From Areca catechu (Eukaryota; Streptophyta; Magnoliopsida; Arecales; Arecaceae), in the NCBI GenBank assembly GCA_021397845.1, contig CM038053.1, positions 112,939,825 to 113,003,824 on the forward strand: 64,000 nucleotides of DNA, given 5' to 3'. Below the pieces are notes generated by a model that saw only the letters and a program-made list of their open reading frames with translations, ran no database searches and was not told where the DNA came from. The stretch's first letter is position 1. The number at the start of each line of letters is the position of its first letter. The position numbers were made by a program, and so were the translations under genes. This document shows, piece after piece, positions 1-12,330 of the stretch.

Positions 1-1868
1 GATAGTATAGGATATCTATTCTACCACCCTACTGAACAAAAGATATTTGCCAGTAGGAACACCACTTTTATGGAGAAATAATTTATCCTACAAAAGGGCA
101 ATGGGAGAAATATTGAACTTGATCAAGTTTAAAATAAACAAATAGACACATCTCAACCAATAGAACACATAGCTAGGGTAGAACCAGAACACACAACTAC
201 TCTCCATAAGTCAAATAGAGTGCGACAAGCACTTGAGTGGTATGGGTTCATTATTGAGAATAATGAAGCCCAAATCATTCAAAATGATGAACCTCTGACT
301 TATACGGAAGCTGTCATGAGTAGGGACTCAGACAGATGGCAAGATGCCATGAATTTTGAAATGGACTCAATGTATGTCAACCAAGTATGGACTTTGGTTG
401 ATGCACCAGAGGGTGTTAACCCTATTGGGTGCAAATGGGTCTATAAGAAAAAGATTGGAGTAGATGGCCAAGTTGAAACCTATAAAGCCAGATTAGTGGC
501 TAAAGGTTTTAGACAAAAATAGGGTATTGATTATGATAAAACATTCTCCCCTATTGCCATGCTCAAATCTATTCGGATCATGGTTGCTATAGCAGCATAC
601 CATGATTATGAGTTCTGGTAGATGGATGTAAAAATAGCCTTCCATAATGGTTTCCTTGAGGAGGAAGTTTATATGTCACAGCCAGAAGGTTTTGTCTCAA
701 GAGACAAACCTAATCAAGTGTGTAAGCTTAAGTAATCCATTTATGGATTGAAGCAAGCTTCAAGGAGTTGGAACATCCGTTTTGATGTAACAATCTCAAA
801 GAGTTTGGTTTCATCAAATATGTAGATGAGCCTTGTGTATATAAAAAGATTAGTGGGAGTGCCATAGTCTTCCTGGTTCTGTATGTAGATGACATACTTC
901 TCATTGGGAATGATATCCCAATGTTACAATCAGTCAAAATTTGGCTATCTAGTAAGTTTTCCATGAAAGACTTGGGAGAAGCATCCTACATACTTGGTAT
1001 TAAAATCTATAGAGATAGATCCAAGAGGATGCTAGGCTTATCCCAGTCTAGGTACATTGACTTAGTTTTGAAAAGGTTCAGCATGGATGGGAGTAAACGA
1101 GGTTACTTACCCATGAGTCAAGGCATACACCTCTCTAAAAGGATGTCTCCAAAGACACCTTAAGAGAGAAATAGAATGAGTTCTATACCTTATGCTTCGG
1201 TAGTAGGCTCAATAATGTATGCCATGTTATGTACCAGGCCTGATGTGGCATATGCGTTAGGCATAGTCAGTAGGTTTCAAGCTGATCCAGAAGAGGATCA
1301 TTGGAAAGTTGTGAAAAATATTCTTGTGTATTTGAGAAGGACTAAGGATATTTTTTTGATATACGGAGGTTCTCATCTTAAACTAGAAGCATACTCTGAT
1401 TCTAGTTTTCAAACAGATCCAGATGATAGCAAATCTATTTCAGGGTATGTCTTTACCCTAAATGGTGGGATAGTAAGCTGGAAGAGTACTAAACAGCAAA
1501 CTATAACTGACTAAACAATAGAGGCAGAATATATAGCTGTTAGTGAAGCCGCCAAGGAAGCAGTCTGGATGAAGAAGTTCATCACTGAGTTGGGCATGGT
1601 TCCTGAGATTGAGAATCCAGTACCACTTTATTGTGACAATACTGGAGTTGTTGCTCAAGCTAAGGAGCCAAGAGCTCATCATAAGTCAAAGCACATTCTG
1701 AGATGCTTCCATCTCATTCGAGAGATTGTCAAAAGATAAGAAGTCTGCATCAAGCGAGTAGAGTCAAAGAACAATATAGCAAACCCGTTCACTAAGGCTC
1801 TATCATCGTGAAAGTTTGATCGCCACCTCGATAGTATGGGGATAAGATATAAGGATGATTGGCTTTAG
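1..1868 (+). pseudogene. copia-1 pol remnant (end of integrase, RT, RNase H), left-truncated by the window
   Basis: This is the C-terminal part of a Ty1/copia polyprotein, which makes and integrates element cDNA in virus-like particles. Positions 1-90 read as the end of the integrase region. The RT part starts near 300. It has a WTLVDAPEG-type segment near 390-415, the conserved K-A-R-L-V-A-K-G-F segment near 484-513, and YVDDILLIGND near 883-915. RNase H follows, with the RPDVAYALG segment near 1237, SWKSTKQQT near 1480 and the final CDNTG...KSKHI block near 1630-1700. It is dead: in-frame stops lie at 88, 520, 619, 733, 1161, 1512, 1737 and 1809, and there is a frameshift near 795. Several stops replace codons that are usually Gln. 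The frame ends at TAG 1866-1868, just before a polypurine tract and an LTR. The lineage looks Angela/Tork-like; the family is certain, the lineage less so. Confidence 0.93.
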
Positions 1869-1870
1869 TG

Positions 1871-1882
1871 CAAGTGGGAGAC
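1871..1882 (+). promoter_or_regulatory. copia-1 polypurine tract
   Basis: The tract CAAGTGGGAGAC lies directly before the LTR start TGAAGG at 1883 and three bases after the pol stop. This is the usual place for the plus-strand DNA primer in an LTR retrotransposon. The same tract occurs in reverse at 28418-28431 in copia-3. Confidence 0.85.
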
Positions 1883-4272
1883 TGAAGGATTATGCCCTGT
1901 AAGCCAATTAAAACTTGTAATTTTATTGGGATATCCTGAAAACTTCCAAACTTTTGTATTGACAATTATATATATTAAAAGGCATCTTTTTCATCATACG
2001 CTGAGTCTTAGTTTTATGATATGACGAACCCCATAGACTAGGGCTATGGTTCTAAGGGTTATGATGAGATCATACCAGTAAGACTTAAAACCTAAAAATC
2101 CTAATCTTAAGTATTCCTAGTCAAAGGGACATTGAGTAGGGGATCAATGTTTTTGGAAAGACTAGCATATCCTTTGTATGCTCATTAATGAGGATAATTG
2201 ATCTTACAATTACTTGTGTAGGACACTAATACAAGGACATGGGTGCTTATTAGAGAATGAGTTCACTGAATTTGATCCGACTTGAATACATCTAATGGAG
2301 TCTTATCTACTTATCAATAGATGGTTTTCATAGAGGGAGTAGTGCATATAATCCTTTGATCTGAGACTACCATAGTGCCTTGTATGCATGAACCCATGTT
2401 TTGGTTCACACTTATTCATGACATTGAGTCATGTACAGGGTGATACTGGATATGGTGAATTGTATATGGAGGTTGTGACTAGGTCGAACAAGGAATCGAT
2501 CAACCCTAGTAAGAGGAGATCGCATCCAACTGATTTTGATCAAATGGTGATACAGGGAATCTTTGATCAAAGTATCAATATTAGAAATAGTTTTTAATAT
2601 TACATCATTTGAATAATCATTATTAGATTGAGAAAGAATTGAATGTGATATTGGATTTGACATGGTTCCATATCCAAAGTCATATTCAGGGTGCAAGCTG
2701 ATCGAAGGATTGAATTGCACGGTAACTTTCACTGAAGGGTATTTTTGGTGTTTTCACTAAAATTCCACACCTTCCGAGTAGGCATGATATGTTGCTAGAC
2801 GTCAATCTTGCCTGTGAGTTTTTGATTTAATTAAAGAGTTTAATTAGATCAATAATTAGAAAGAATTCTAATTGTCATTTGGGTTAGCTCAATTTGAGCT
2901 AAATCGGCTATGTTAAAGCCTAATTCAAATTAGGTCAAATCGCACCCAACCCACTGCTGGCTAGATGTGGAACCCAATGGGTCACACACAAAGGGAATTG
3001 ATTAAGGGTTTAATTGGATTAAACTATGTTTGCATGATGAACGTGCTAGCACATGTTGCAAACCATTGCACCTTGATTTGAATTAGGTTCGAATCGGGTT
3101 CTGATTTGGGCTGATTTGGTCTAATTAAGGCTAAAGCAATTTAGGCTCATGTGTTGGGATAACCCTTGGCTAGTTAACCAAGGGATTGGACTTTTAAATC
3201 AGCCACATGTCTTGTTTAATTCAGATTGGACTCTATCCTAAATTAAGCGCCTAAAGGTTTGATTGGGTCAAACTATTTCTACGTTTTAGTTATGTTAAAA
3301 ATTTTTATGAAGAGGTGCCATATTAGAAGAGTCCTTCTACTGTTGAAACATAGTAGAGGACCAAATAAACCATCAACCTTTCCACCCCTTGTAGATAAGT
3401 CTTTGATATTTTTCATGCGCCATTTCCTATGACCCGTCAAAGCAAGAAAGACAAGGGGCGTGGACTCTTCCTTCATGCCCCTTGATGTTTCATGGCATTT
3501 GGCGTGGATAAAGGTGGCCATTTGGTGGCTGATGGGTGTCCATGATGCAAGGATATTCGTTCAATAGAAATAAAAGGAAGCGACTCTTAATAAAGTTTTT
3601 CATCCGAAGAGTCCTTCTGTTTTAATTCTCTTAAGTTTTGAACGAAGAGAAGTGTTATCTGGATAAGGGACACATTGTATTGGAAAGGACATGTCTTATG
3701 GCATGGAAGGGATGTCTTAAAGTATCCCTCAGATTGCTATTTAAGGAGATGGGTGCCCAGGGAATGGTGTTCAGAGTTTTTATTCTAAAAAACATTTCTT
3801 TCCTGCGTTCTCTTTCTTTGTCCTAAAAGATCTCTAATCAAATTAAGACAAGCCCTTAACTTTGGTTAGGAGAGTCCTATTTGAGTGATCTTACAGGCAT
3901 TGGAAAGAGAAAGAAAGAGGAGGAAAGAAATGTTGATAGGAGGAATATCAATACAAATAAGAGGAGTTTCTACCTGAATTAAATTAGGCCTTAGAGGTCT
4001 ATTTGGAGGAACCGGTTTTGAAGCGGTGCATCTGTCTTGATCAAAGCCCTGTGTGGATCATCGTTGGAGGGCGAACACTTGGGCGCCTGGTGAGCAGATC
4101 AGAAAGACCTGATTAAGGTTTCTACATCGATTTGGATTTTTGCGATCGAGGTTGGTGTTTAAATCCTAATTTATATTTTTATGATTTATGTTCTTATTAA
4201 GGTGTTCTTGGGATTAAGGGTTAGGTTATGATTTCATTATATTTTGAAATCCATGCTTCTGCCCTAGTAACA
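1883..4272 (+). repeat. copia-1 3' LTR (about 2.39 kb)
   Basis: It begins TGAAGGATTATGCCC after the polypurine tract and ends ...CCCTAGTAACA. The copia-2 LTR at 20596-24417 is clearly related, with shared blocks such as 'gactagcacatcct' and 'gggtgctcatta', and has the same net length once its insertion is removed. A TATA-like CTATTTAAG lies at 3737-3745, about 1.85 kb into the LTR. The copia-2 LTR has a TATA-like box at the matching place (near 22432). Downstream, AAACC (4273-4277) is the likely right copy of the target duplication; the left copy is outside the window. Short open frames inside it look like chance. Confidence 0.85.
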
Positions 4273-5617
4273 AAACCTAATAGAGTAGCCTAAAAAGATA
4301 CACTCATCTGACTTGGCTCAAATTTGCTTAGATTATCCTTGCCATAATTTAAAATGAAACAATAGCATCCAACAACATGAAAATAATTAATTAAAGATTT
4401 CCTACCTTTCTAAAGCTCATAACATGTTTTCTTTAAAATAGGCTGGATTAAAACATGATTTAAAACATAGCAAGTAGTGTTTATGACTTCTGCCCAAAAA
4501 TATCTAGGCAAATTATTTTTGCAAAGTATGGTGCATGCCATTTTTTCAAGAGTTCTATTTTTTTTTTCTACCATCCCATTTTGTTGAGGTGCCTAGATGC
4601 AGAAAAATTATGATGAATACCATGTTCACTACAAAACTTTTCAAAATCATGATTTTCAAATTCTGTACCATGATCACTTCTTAAAGAAATAAATGAAATA
4701 CCTTTTTTATTTTAAACTCTTTTATGAAATTTAATGAATATAGAAAAAGTTTCATCTTTATGAGCTAAAAACGTGTCTCATGTAAAACATGAGAAATCAT
4801 CTACAATAACAAGACCATACTTCTTACCTCCCAAACTAGATGTTCTAGTTGGTCCAAAGACATCTATATGAAGTAATTCTAAGGATCTAGATGTAGAGAC
4901 TACTCCTTTAGGTTTAAAAGATGATTTAGTTTATTTTCTAAGTTGGCAAGCACTACAAATCTTGTCCTTTTTAAAACTAAGTTTTGCAAATCTTTCATTA
5001 AATCCTTTTTGTAAAGTTTTAAAAGTAAATGCATACTAGCATGTCCTAGTCTACGATGCCAAAGCCAACTAGTTTTATTGATCTTGGCTTCCATTACCAC
5101 TAGGCATTGACCATTTCGAACATGAAGATCATTAAGGTCAACCATATAAATATTGCCATGCCTATGACCAATAAACTTGATGCCAATATCATCAAGACTA
5201 GAAACAATGCACATGAAAGATTCGAAAATAACTTTAAAATCTTTGTCACAAAATTTGCTAATGCTAAGTAAATTATACTTTAAACCATCAACATATAAAA
5301 CATTATCTGTATAAGTAGAGGGGGTGATATGGACTTTACCAATTCCATCAATCCTGTCCTCTCAATTATCACCAAAGGTAACATTTCCACCATTTTGATA
5401 CTCATGTGAGGAGAACTGCTCCACATCTCCAGTCATGTGCCTTGAGCAACCATTGTTGAGGTACCACAATCATCTATTATTGGTTGTAAGGCACACCTAC
5501 ATCAACAAATTAGGTGGAGACTTTAGGTACCCAAGTCATCTTGGGTCCCTTGAGGATAGTAGAGATGGTTCCTTTTGGAACCCAAACTTTTCTAACTTTC
5601 TTCAATTTTCTTTTATT
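4273..5617 (-). pseudogene. SIRE-1 protease-integrase remnant, interrupted by copia-1
   Basis: Read on the minus strand from 5617 down to 4273. The protease segment sits near 5466-5425. Its active-site motif reads N-N-G-C-S-R-H-M-T where the family has D-S-G, so the catalytic Asp is lost (Asn codon at 5455-5457). The zinc-binding pre-integrase block, with LWHRRLGHAS, lies in the open stretch 5214-4900. The integrase core follows, with LLHIDVFGPT, a VDDFS segment, SDHGTEF and an NGMVEKKNRT segment giving a D-D-E set, but there are many stops and frameshifts. The reading stops abruptly at 4273 in the integrase/RT linker (IFLGYS-type segment), where the copia-1 LTR begins. The rest of SIRE-1 should lie left of the window. 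Confidence 0.87.
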
Positions 5618-7206
5618 GCATAAGTATGATTTATGTCCTACAGTGCCACAAGAATAACAGGCAATAGAAGATGAGGTAGGTACAAAAAAATTCTTGAAAA
5701 ACTTTTATTATTTCTGAGTTTTGAAACCTAATCTAGCTTTGTTGAAAATAGCTCTTTGATTATTCAAAAGCATATTATGTTTTTCAGAACTATAAGTAAA
5801 TTTTTCAATAAATGGTTTCAATTTCTCAAGTTTATCTTTGTACGTCTTGTTTTCTTGCAAAAACACTTCATCTTATTTAACAAAATTTAGAGTTGTTGCA
5901 AAAGACTTTTTCTTTTTAAAATCTTCCTTTTCTTTTTTTAAAAGAATAATTTTGTCATTTAACTTTTTGTTTTCTTGAAGCAAGCAATCATTTTCAATTA
6001 AATACTGATCATTTATTTTAATCGGATCCAGATTTTGCTTCTTTAGTTCTTTGTGCTTCAATTTAAGGTTTTGAAATTCAACTACAAGTTCATCAAAAAC
6101 TTCATGCAATTCATCAAAAGTAAATTCTTCTTCAGGTTTAGACATTACCTCATCAATGTTGGTCATCAAGCATAAATTTGCAACCTCTTGCTGCTCTTCA
6201 TCGAAACTTGAGTCCTCGTTTTCGCTCCAGGTTGCCATCATAGCTTTCTTTCTTAATTTTCTTCTGCTCTTCTTGAGTAAGGGGCAGTCTATCTTGAACC
6301 AGATTTCTTGTACTCAAAGCATGTGGGCTACTCACTTTCTTTCTTTTTGTCTTTCTTTTTGCTAGGCTCTCCCTTTTGAGGTTTCTTCTTGAAATTGTAT
6401 TTCTTCTTTCTCATAAACCTCCTAAACTTTCTTGCAATGAGAGCCGTTTCATTTTCTCCATCTTCCTCATCGAACTCTTCACTTGATTTTTCTTTTGTAG
6501 TGGACTTGAAGGCAATTACTTTTTTCTTCTTATCATAGTCCATAGTCTTTTGTTTTAAGGAGAGCTCATGGGTCATTAATGAGCCCAACAACTGCTCGAG
6601 AGGAAGTATATTTATATCTTTGGCCTCTTCGATAGCGGTGATTTTAGCATCCCTAGAAGCTGGAAGAGACCTGATGAGTTTATTGACAAGTTCACCATTA
6701 GAAATGACCTTTTCCAAGCTTCTCATGCCATTCATAATATTAGTGAATATAGTATACATTTTATTAATTGATTCAGAAGGTTCCATTTAAAACATCTCAT
6801 ATGTAAGAATGAGCATGTTAACTTTGGTAGTTTTCACTTGATGAGTACCCTCATGGGTAACTTTAAGTATGTCCCATATTTTCTTTATGGAGAGACAACT
6901 TGAGATTCTATTGAATTCACTTGGATCCAAAGTGCAAAACAATAGATTCATAGCCTTTGCATTAAGCTCTATTTGCTTAATGTCATTCTCATCCCAATCA
7001 TCTTCCATTTTGGGAGTGGGAAAGCCATTAATCAAGATAGTAGGCTGATGAGGGGCTTTAACAATAGTCTTCCAAATGTTATAGTCCATGGCTTGAATGT
7101 AAATGCACATGTGTATCTTCCAGTATATGTAATTTATGCCATTAAACAAGGGGTGACGGTTAGTGGCTTGACCTTCTACAACACCTATACTAATTGGGGC
7201 TGCCAT
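5618..7206 (-). pseudogene. SIRE-1 gag remnant
   Basis: Sirevirus gag forms the virus-like particle and binds RNA. It starts at ATG 7206 (MAAPISIGVVEGQ), 45 bases after the primer-binding site, as in SIRE-2. The capsid-like region is open to 6787, where a single TAA interrupts the frame; the next codon is ATG, and at the matching place SIRE-2 has Gln (CAG). The frame then continues to 6328 with a Lys-rich tail. The first zinc knuckle near 6305 is damaged (CFEYKK..., second Cys to Tyr). Next comes a long Lys/Glu-rich coiled coil (6241-5873). A second, intact CX2CX4HX4C knuckle (CYSCGTVGHKSYLC) lies at 5659-5618. Two knuckles flanking a coiled coil are shared by all three Sireviruses here. Confidence 0.9.
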
Positions 7207-7250
7207 GATCTTTCACTCAAGATCGTTGGATCTACAAGTAAAGTATCGGT

Positions 7251-7262
7251 GCTCTGATACCA
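7251..7262 (-). promoter_or_regulatory. SIRE-1 primer-binding site
   Basis: On the minus strand this reads TGGTATCAGAGC, complementary to the 3' end of plant initiator-Met tRNA. It lies two bases inside the LTR edge at 7265. It fixes the element as minus-strand and shows that the adjoining LTR is the 5' LTR. Confidence 0.93.
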
Positions 7263-7264
7263 CT

Positions 7265-7658
7265 TGTTGCCCAGAAATGGAGTCCAAGAGGGGGGTTGAA
7301 TTGGGTCTTTCAAAAAATTTAGTAATTATGTGCTGGTTTTGAAGTATTTGTGAGCAATGTGATTAAACTTAAAGATATGTAGTGGATAACAGTAAATTAA
7401 ATACAAAGAATAAAGTACAAGAAATAGAAGGAGCTATCACACATAAACATAAAGTTTTATAGTGGTTTGGTGCACTCCAAATACATACATCCACTCCCCA
7501 AGCTTTCCTTGGAAAATTTCACTTTAATCTCTTTAAAGATTATAGTCGACTTGTTTTCCAAGTCTCATAAGTCAAAACCTAAGTTGGTTTTATCACCTAG
7601 GCTCAGCAACAACCTTTACAACTTGTTTTGTCTTCGGGCTCACAAGTTAAACCCTAGT
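7265..7658 (-). repeat. SIRE-1 5' LTR, inner part (U5 side), split by SIRE-2
   Basis: The plus strand begins TGTTGCCCAGAAATGGAG, the reverse complement of the Sirevirus LTR end with its run of C residues. The LTR is cut after CTAGT (7654-7658) by SIRE-2 and resumes at 19054. The two parts sum to about 1463 bp, close to the solo LTR (1437) and the SIRE-3 LTRs (1473 and 1474). Confidence 0.9.
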
Positions 7659-9284
7659 TGCTGACTCCACTAATTGATTTTGATGATAAGTAAAACAGTT
7701 AAGCATAAGTTGAGGACTAATGATTTGCTTTGAGTATGTTTTTATTGAAAGGATGTTCATAAAATTTGAAGAAGCCCAATTATGTTGAAGAAACCAAGTT
7801 TGAAATGAAAAGATTGATCAAAAGAAGACTTAGACACTTAAGAGATGGTTGAATGGATAGCTAAGCCAAGTAAAAACTTGTTCCAGCTCAAGTTCAGCAG
7901 TTTTTGTGAAATTTTCAGTGATGTGTCGACTCAAAGTATTGACACATGACATGAAGTGTTGACACATGGAGATGAAGTGTCGACTTAGGCTGGTATGCAG
8001 CAAAGTTTCAAATGGCATAGATGAAGTATCAACATATGGATCTGAAGTGTCAACTCAAAGTGTCAACACATGGATCAACACATCGCCTGAGACTTTCAAG
8101 CCATAGAACTTGTAGAAGCTGAAGGAATAGTTGAAGTGTCGACACATGGAAGTAAGGTGTCGACTCAAGATGTCCACTCAACTGAGAAGGTGTCAACACA
8201 TCTAAGAATTCCAGAGAATCTGAATGAAGCTTTTTGAACTATGTGTCAACTCAAGAAGAACATGTATCGATCTTATATGTCGACTCAACTGAGAAAGTGT
8301 CGACACACGGAGTTCTGACAACAGTGACAGCTAGTTTTTTCAAACACAGAACTCGTCCAAATTGCCCCCAACAGCTAGTTTCTCAAGTCTAACAGCTAAA
8401 ATTCTATTTTAAGGCCTTGGAAGGATATTTATATGCTCCAAATCAAATATAAAGTAATTATATTGAATACCATTAAAGAGTTTAGAGAGAAAAGAAGAGA
8501 GAAGAGACATAACTCCTATTCATTCAAGTTTCAACCACTCTCAAGACAAAGGAAACCTTTAAGGATTCAAAAGCCATCAAGAGCATTGAAGATCATTCAA
8601 TCTTGGATATTCAAAAGGCTTCAACAAGTGCAAAGCAACTCTATATCGAGCTACATCAACTTATTTGCTTTATTATTGAAAGCTTACATTGGTTCTTTAT
8701 TTCTAAATCTTATTTCTAGTAAGGGTTCTTGGTTGGCCTATTATAAAAACCAAGTGAGGTTATTGATAAGCCTTGAAAACCATTTAGGTTGGTGGTCAGC
8801 CCGCAAAACCACTAAGGTTCTTGGTTAGCCCGGAAAACTAAGGGAGGTTGTTGGTTAGCCTTGTGAAAATCAATTAGATTCTTGGTTATCCTATAAAACC
8901 AATTGAGGTTAGGACTTGTGAGCCTTGTAAAATAAGTCGGGTTTTGATTAATGGCCCAAAAAACTAATCGGCTGTAATCGTGTGATTATAGTGAATTCCA
9001 AAGGGGATCTTTGGGAGTGGATATACGTGCATTGGTTGGCACCGAACCGCTATAGCTTTTGGTATTTGTGATTGCTTGATCTCTCACTCTTTGCTCTTTA
9101 TTTATTGCTCTTAATTTCTGCTGCACTTATATCTTAGAGAATTGTATTTGGATCTTTGTACCTTGCTGAATTGGATTGCATATCTAGTTCTATAAAGCTT
9201 GTTGATTGTCATATCAAGTTAGCTTAGCTTTAATTTTTAGAGATCCAATTCACCCCCCCACTTGGGTTGCTCTTTGGGCAAACA
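7659..9284 (+). repeat. SIRE-2 5' LTR (1626 bp)
   Basis: It runs from TGCTGACTCCAC to GGGCAAACA. U3 carries an array of GTGTCGAC-type motifs (7920-8315). A TATA-like TATTTATATG lies at 8426-8435, about 767 bases in. The R/U5 part includes repeated 'ggttagcc..aaaacca' phrases (8730-8930). The end has the Sirevirus-type CCAATTCACCCCCCCACTTGG segment (written here from 9245 on) before GGGCAAACA. The 3' LTR is 1590 bp; one visible difference is a short block near 8165-8195 that it lacks. Confidence 0.92.
7920..8315 (+). repeat. Palindromic motif array in SIRE-2 U3
   Basis: About fifteen copies of AAGTGTCGACACATGG-like or GTGTCGACTCAA-like motifs, centred on the palindrome GTCGAC, lie at uneven spacing. 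Some are decayed to GTCAAC or TATCGA. The array starts about 260 bases from the LTR start and ends upstream of the TATA-like box. The other LTR has it at 17720-18075. Repeated palindromes in U3 are a known Sirevirus trait; their role here as promoter or silencing elements is inference. Confidence 0.85.
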
Positions 9285-9286
9285 AG

Positions 9287-9300
9287 TGGTATCAGAGCCC
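9287..9300 (+). promoter_or_regulatory. SIRE-2 primer-binding site
   Basis: TGGTATCAGAGCCC lies two bases after the 5' LTR end and matches the 3' end of plant initiator-Met tRNA. Minus-strand cDNA would start here. Confidence 0.95.
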
Positions 9301-9341
9301 TGTTCTCAGTATATAGGCTTTACTGCCTTGAGTAAAGATCT

Positions 9342-11066
9342 ATGGCAGCCCCAATTGGTACTGCTGTAGTTGAGGGACAAGCCTCAAATAGACCTTCATT
9401 TTTTAATGGTACAAATTATACTTATTGAAAAACTAGAATGAGAATTTATATGCATTCTATTGATTACAATTTATGGAAAGTAGTTGATAAGGGTCCTCAT
9501 ATTCCTTCGGTGGTGGTTAATGGTGTTTCCATCCCAAAACTTGAAGAGGATTGAGATGAAAATGACATTAAACAATTCAAGTTCAATGCTAAGGCAATGA
9601 ATCTTCTTTATTATGCATTAGATCCTAGTGAATTTAATAGGATATCTACATGCATGTCTACCAAAGAAATATGGACACACTTGAAGTTATCCATGAGGGT
9701 ACCGATCAAGTGAAGAACACTAAGGTTGATATGTTAGTGCACACATATGAGATATTCCAGATGGAATTAAATGAATCTATCACTGATATGTATACATAAT
9801 TCACAAATATAGTTAATGGTATGAGAAGTCTTGGTAAAGTCATGTCTAATACTGATCTTGTGAATAAAATTCTTAGGTCACTTCCAATGCCATGGGATCC
9901 GAAGGTGATCGCAATTCAAGAAGCAAAGGATATGGACAAGCTACCTCTTGAGCAGTTAGTGGGATCGCTCATGACTTATGAGTTCAATCTAAAATAGAAA
10001 TCTATAGACATGGATAAGAAGAAGAAGGGGATTGCTTTCAACTTAAATATTCAAGAAGAATTCTCAATTGATAAGTCCGAAGATGAAGAAGAAGAAGAAG
10101 GTGAGGAAGCCATCCTTGTGAGAAAGTTTAGAAGATTCATGAAGTGGAGGAAGTTTTCTTACAAAAAGAAATATTAGTCCAAGAAAAGGGAAAGGAAAAA
10201 GAAAAAGAGAAAGAAAAGGAAAAGGAGAAGGAAGTACCTATATGCTTTGAGTGCAAGAAGCCAGGACATTACAAGTTTGACTATCCTCTCCTCAAGAAAT
10301 CAAGGAAGAAATTAAGGAAGAAAGCAATGATGGTAACTTGGAGTGGCAGCGAAGACTCTTGTTCAGAAGAATTGCAAACTGAAGTTACAAATCTCTGCTT
10401 CATGGTGCATCATGATAATGATGTGGTATATTCTGACTCTAAAATTGATTTTACTTTCGATGAACTTAGGAATGCTTTTGAAGAATTAATGCATGATTAT
10501 AAATTAGTTTTATCTGAAAATAAGAAATTGAAAAAGTATGCAAATAGTTTTTCTTTAGAAAACAACTCTTTACTAAATGATGTTAGTTCTTTGAAATCTA
10601 AATTAGATGTTTTTGAAAAAAAAAATAGTGCTTTATGTATGGAAAATGAAGTTTTAAAAAGACCTAAAAATGTTATGTCTAACAATGATCTTTTAAAGAA
10701 AAACAAGGATTTAGAACTTGAAAATACTAAACACAGAAATAAACTTGAAAAGTTAAAACTTTTTGTTGACAAATTTACTTATAGCTTAGAAAAGTTAAAC
10801 TTACTTTTAAACAATCAAAGAGTAGTTTTTAATAAGACAGGTTTAGGATATAAACCACAAAAGTAACAAAAGTATTTCAAAAACTTTTTTGTACCTGCAT
10901 CATCTAGCATTACTTGTTTTACTTGCAAAAAATTAGGTCATAAATCATATCAATGTAATTTTAGCAAAATCATGTCTTTTAGTAAAGTATGGGTTCCAAA
11001 AGGAACCATTTTAAATGCTAACCCTAAAGGACACAAGTTGGCTTGGATACCTAAAAACAAAGCTTG
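9342..11066 (+). pseudogene. SIRE-2 gag remnant
   Basis: It starts at ATG 9342 (MAAPIGTAVVEGQ), the same start as in SIRE-1. The capsid region to about 10010 is broken by stops at Trp and Gln positions (for example NYTY-stop near 9427 and EED-stop near 9553) and by a frameshift near 9680. The stretch 10144-10866 is open. It holds a KE repeat (10195-10233), a first zinc knuckle near 10242-10284 (CFECKKPGHYKFDY, last Cys now Tyr), and an Asn/Lys/Glu-rich coiled coil at about 10430-10840. An intact second knuckle (CFTCKKLGHKSYQC) lies at 10915-10956. The tail ends near the stop at 11066. Confidence 0.9.
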
Positions 11067-11094
11067 ATCTTATTGCAAGTGTGTCTTGCAACCA

Positions 11095-12330
11095 AGGAAA
11101 ACAAACGAGTTTGGTATCTTGATAGTGGTTGCTCAAGGCACATGACTGGAGATGTGAAGTAATTCACTTCTCCTGAAGCTTTGAATGGAGGGAGTGTGAC
11201 CTTTGGTGATAATGGTAAAGGAAAAATCATTGGTATTGGTAAGGTTCACATAACTCCTAATAGTATAGTAATATACTTTTAGTATATGGTTTAAAGCATA
11301 ATCTTTTAAGCATTAGTCAATTTTGCGATAAATGTTTTCAAGTAGTTTTCAAATCATTATATTGCATGATTACTAGTCCAGATATAAATGGAGTACAATT
11401 CATTGAAAAAAGGCATGGAAATATTTATTTGGTAGACCTAGATAATCTATCTTTATCTAATGGAGAATACCTTGTTGCAATGAATTATACTAAGGAAGAG
11501 ACTAGTTGGTTATGGCATAGAAGGTTAGGACATGCTAGTATGTACCTTATTTCAAAACTTTGCAAAAAAAATTTAGTTAGAGATTTACCTGAAATTTATT
11601 TTGAAAAAGATAGAATTTGCCAAGCATGTCAATTTGGTAAACAAGTCAAAACTTTTTTTAAACTAAAAGGATTTGTAACTACTAGTAGGCCACTTGAACT
11701 ACTTCATATGGATCTCTTTGGACCAACTAAAACATCAAATCTAGGAGGCAATAGATATGGATTTGTCATTATGGATGATTTTTCAAGATTTACTTGGGTT
11801 TTCTTTTCAGCACAAAAAGATGAATCATTTTTATATTTATAAAGTTTTATAGAAAAGTTTCAAACGAAAAGGTGTTTCAGTCGTTTGTATTCGTAGTGAT
11901 CATGGAACTGAATTTGAAAATCAAGATTTTGAAAACTTTTGCAATGAAAAAGATATAGAACATAAATTTTCTGCACCTAGGACACCTCAGCAGAATGGGG
12001 TAGTAGAAAGGAAAAACCATACTTTGGAAGAAATGGCACGCACTTGCTTTGTGAAAATAATTTGCCAAAGTATTTTTGGGCTGAAGCTATTAATATAGCC
12101 TGTTATGTTTTAAATCGAGTTTTGATATGCCCTATTTTAAAGAAAACTCCATATGAGCTTTGGAACCAAAGAAAATCGACTTTGAAATATTTTCGTGTTT
12201 TTGGTTGTAAATATTTTGTTTTGAACAATGAAAAAGATCATCTTGGAAAGTTCGATGCCAAGTCTAATGAAAGTATCTTCTTAGGATACTCTACATCAAG
12301 CAGGGAATACAGAGTATTTAATAAATGAAA
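11095..12330 (+). pseudogene. SIRE-2 protease and integrase remnant
   Basis: The protease motif WYLDSGCSRHMTGD is intact, with the DSG codons at 11121-11129, but a stop follows near 11159 and the rest of the protease is frameshifted. The stretch 11366-11842 is open. It has the pre-integrase H-H-C-C zinc site (LWHRRLGHAS ... CQACQFGK) and the first integrase Asp region (HMDLFGPT, then MDDFSRFTW). A frameshift near 11840 separates the SDHGTEFEN and NGVVERKN segments (near 11899 and 11995). Another near 12035 leads to 12044-12328 with the C-terminal YFWAEA and IFLGYS segments. The D-D-E residues can all be found, in different frames. Confidence 0.92.

Noticed and set aside
2388..2597. Small frames in the copia-1 LTR (also 3279-3521 and 3638-3826) as host genes
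   Set aside because: They fall entirely inside the LTR, and the related copia-2 LTR does not keep them open.
7251..7262. tRNA-like ends (GCTCTGATACCA on the plus strand) suggesting a tRNA gene
   Set aside because: Only the 12-13 bases complementary to a tRNA 3' end are present, always next to an LTR edge. There is no cloverleaf around them.
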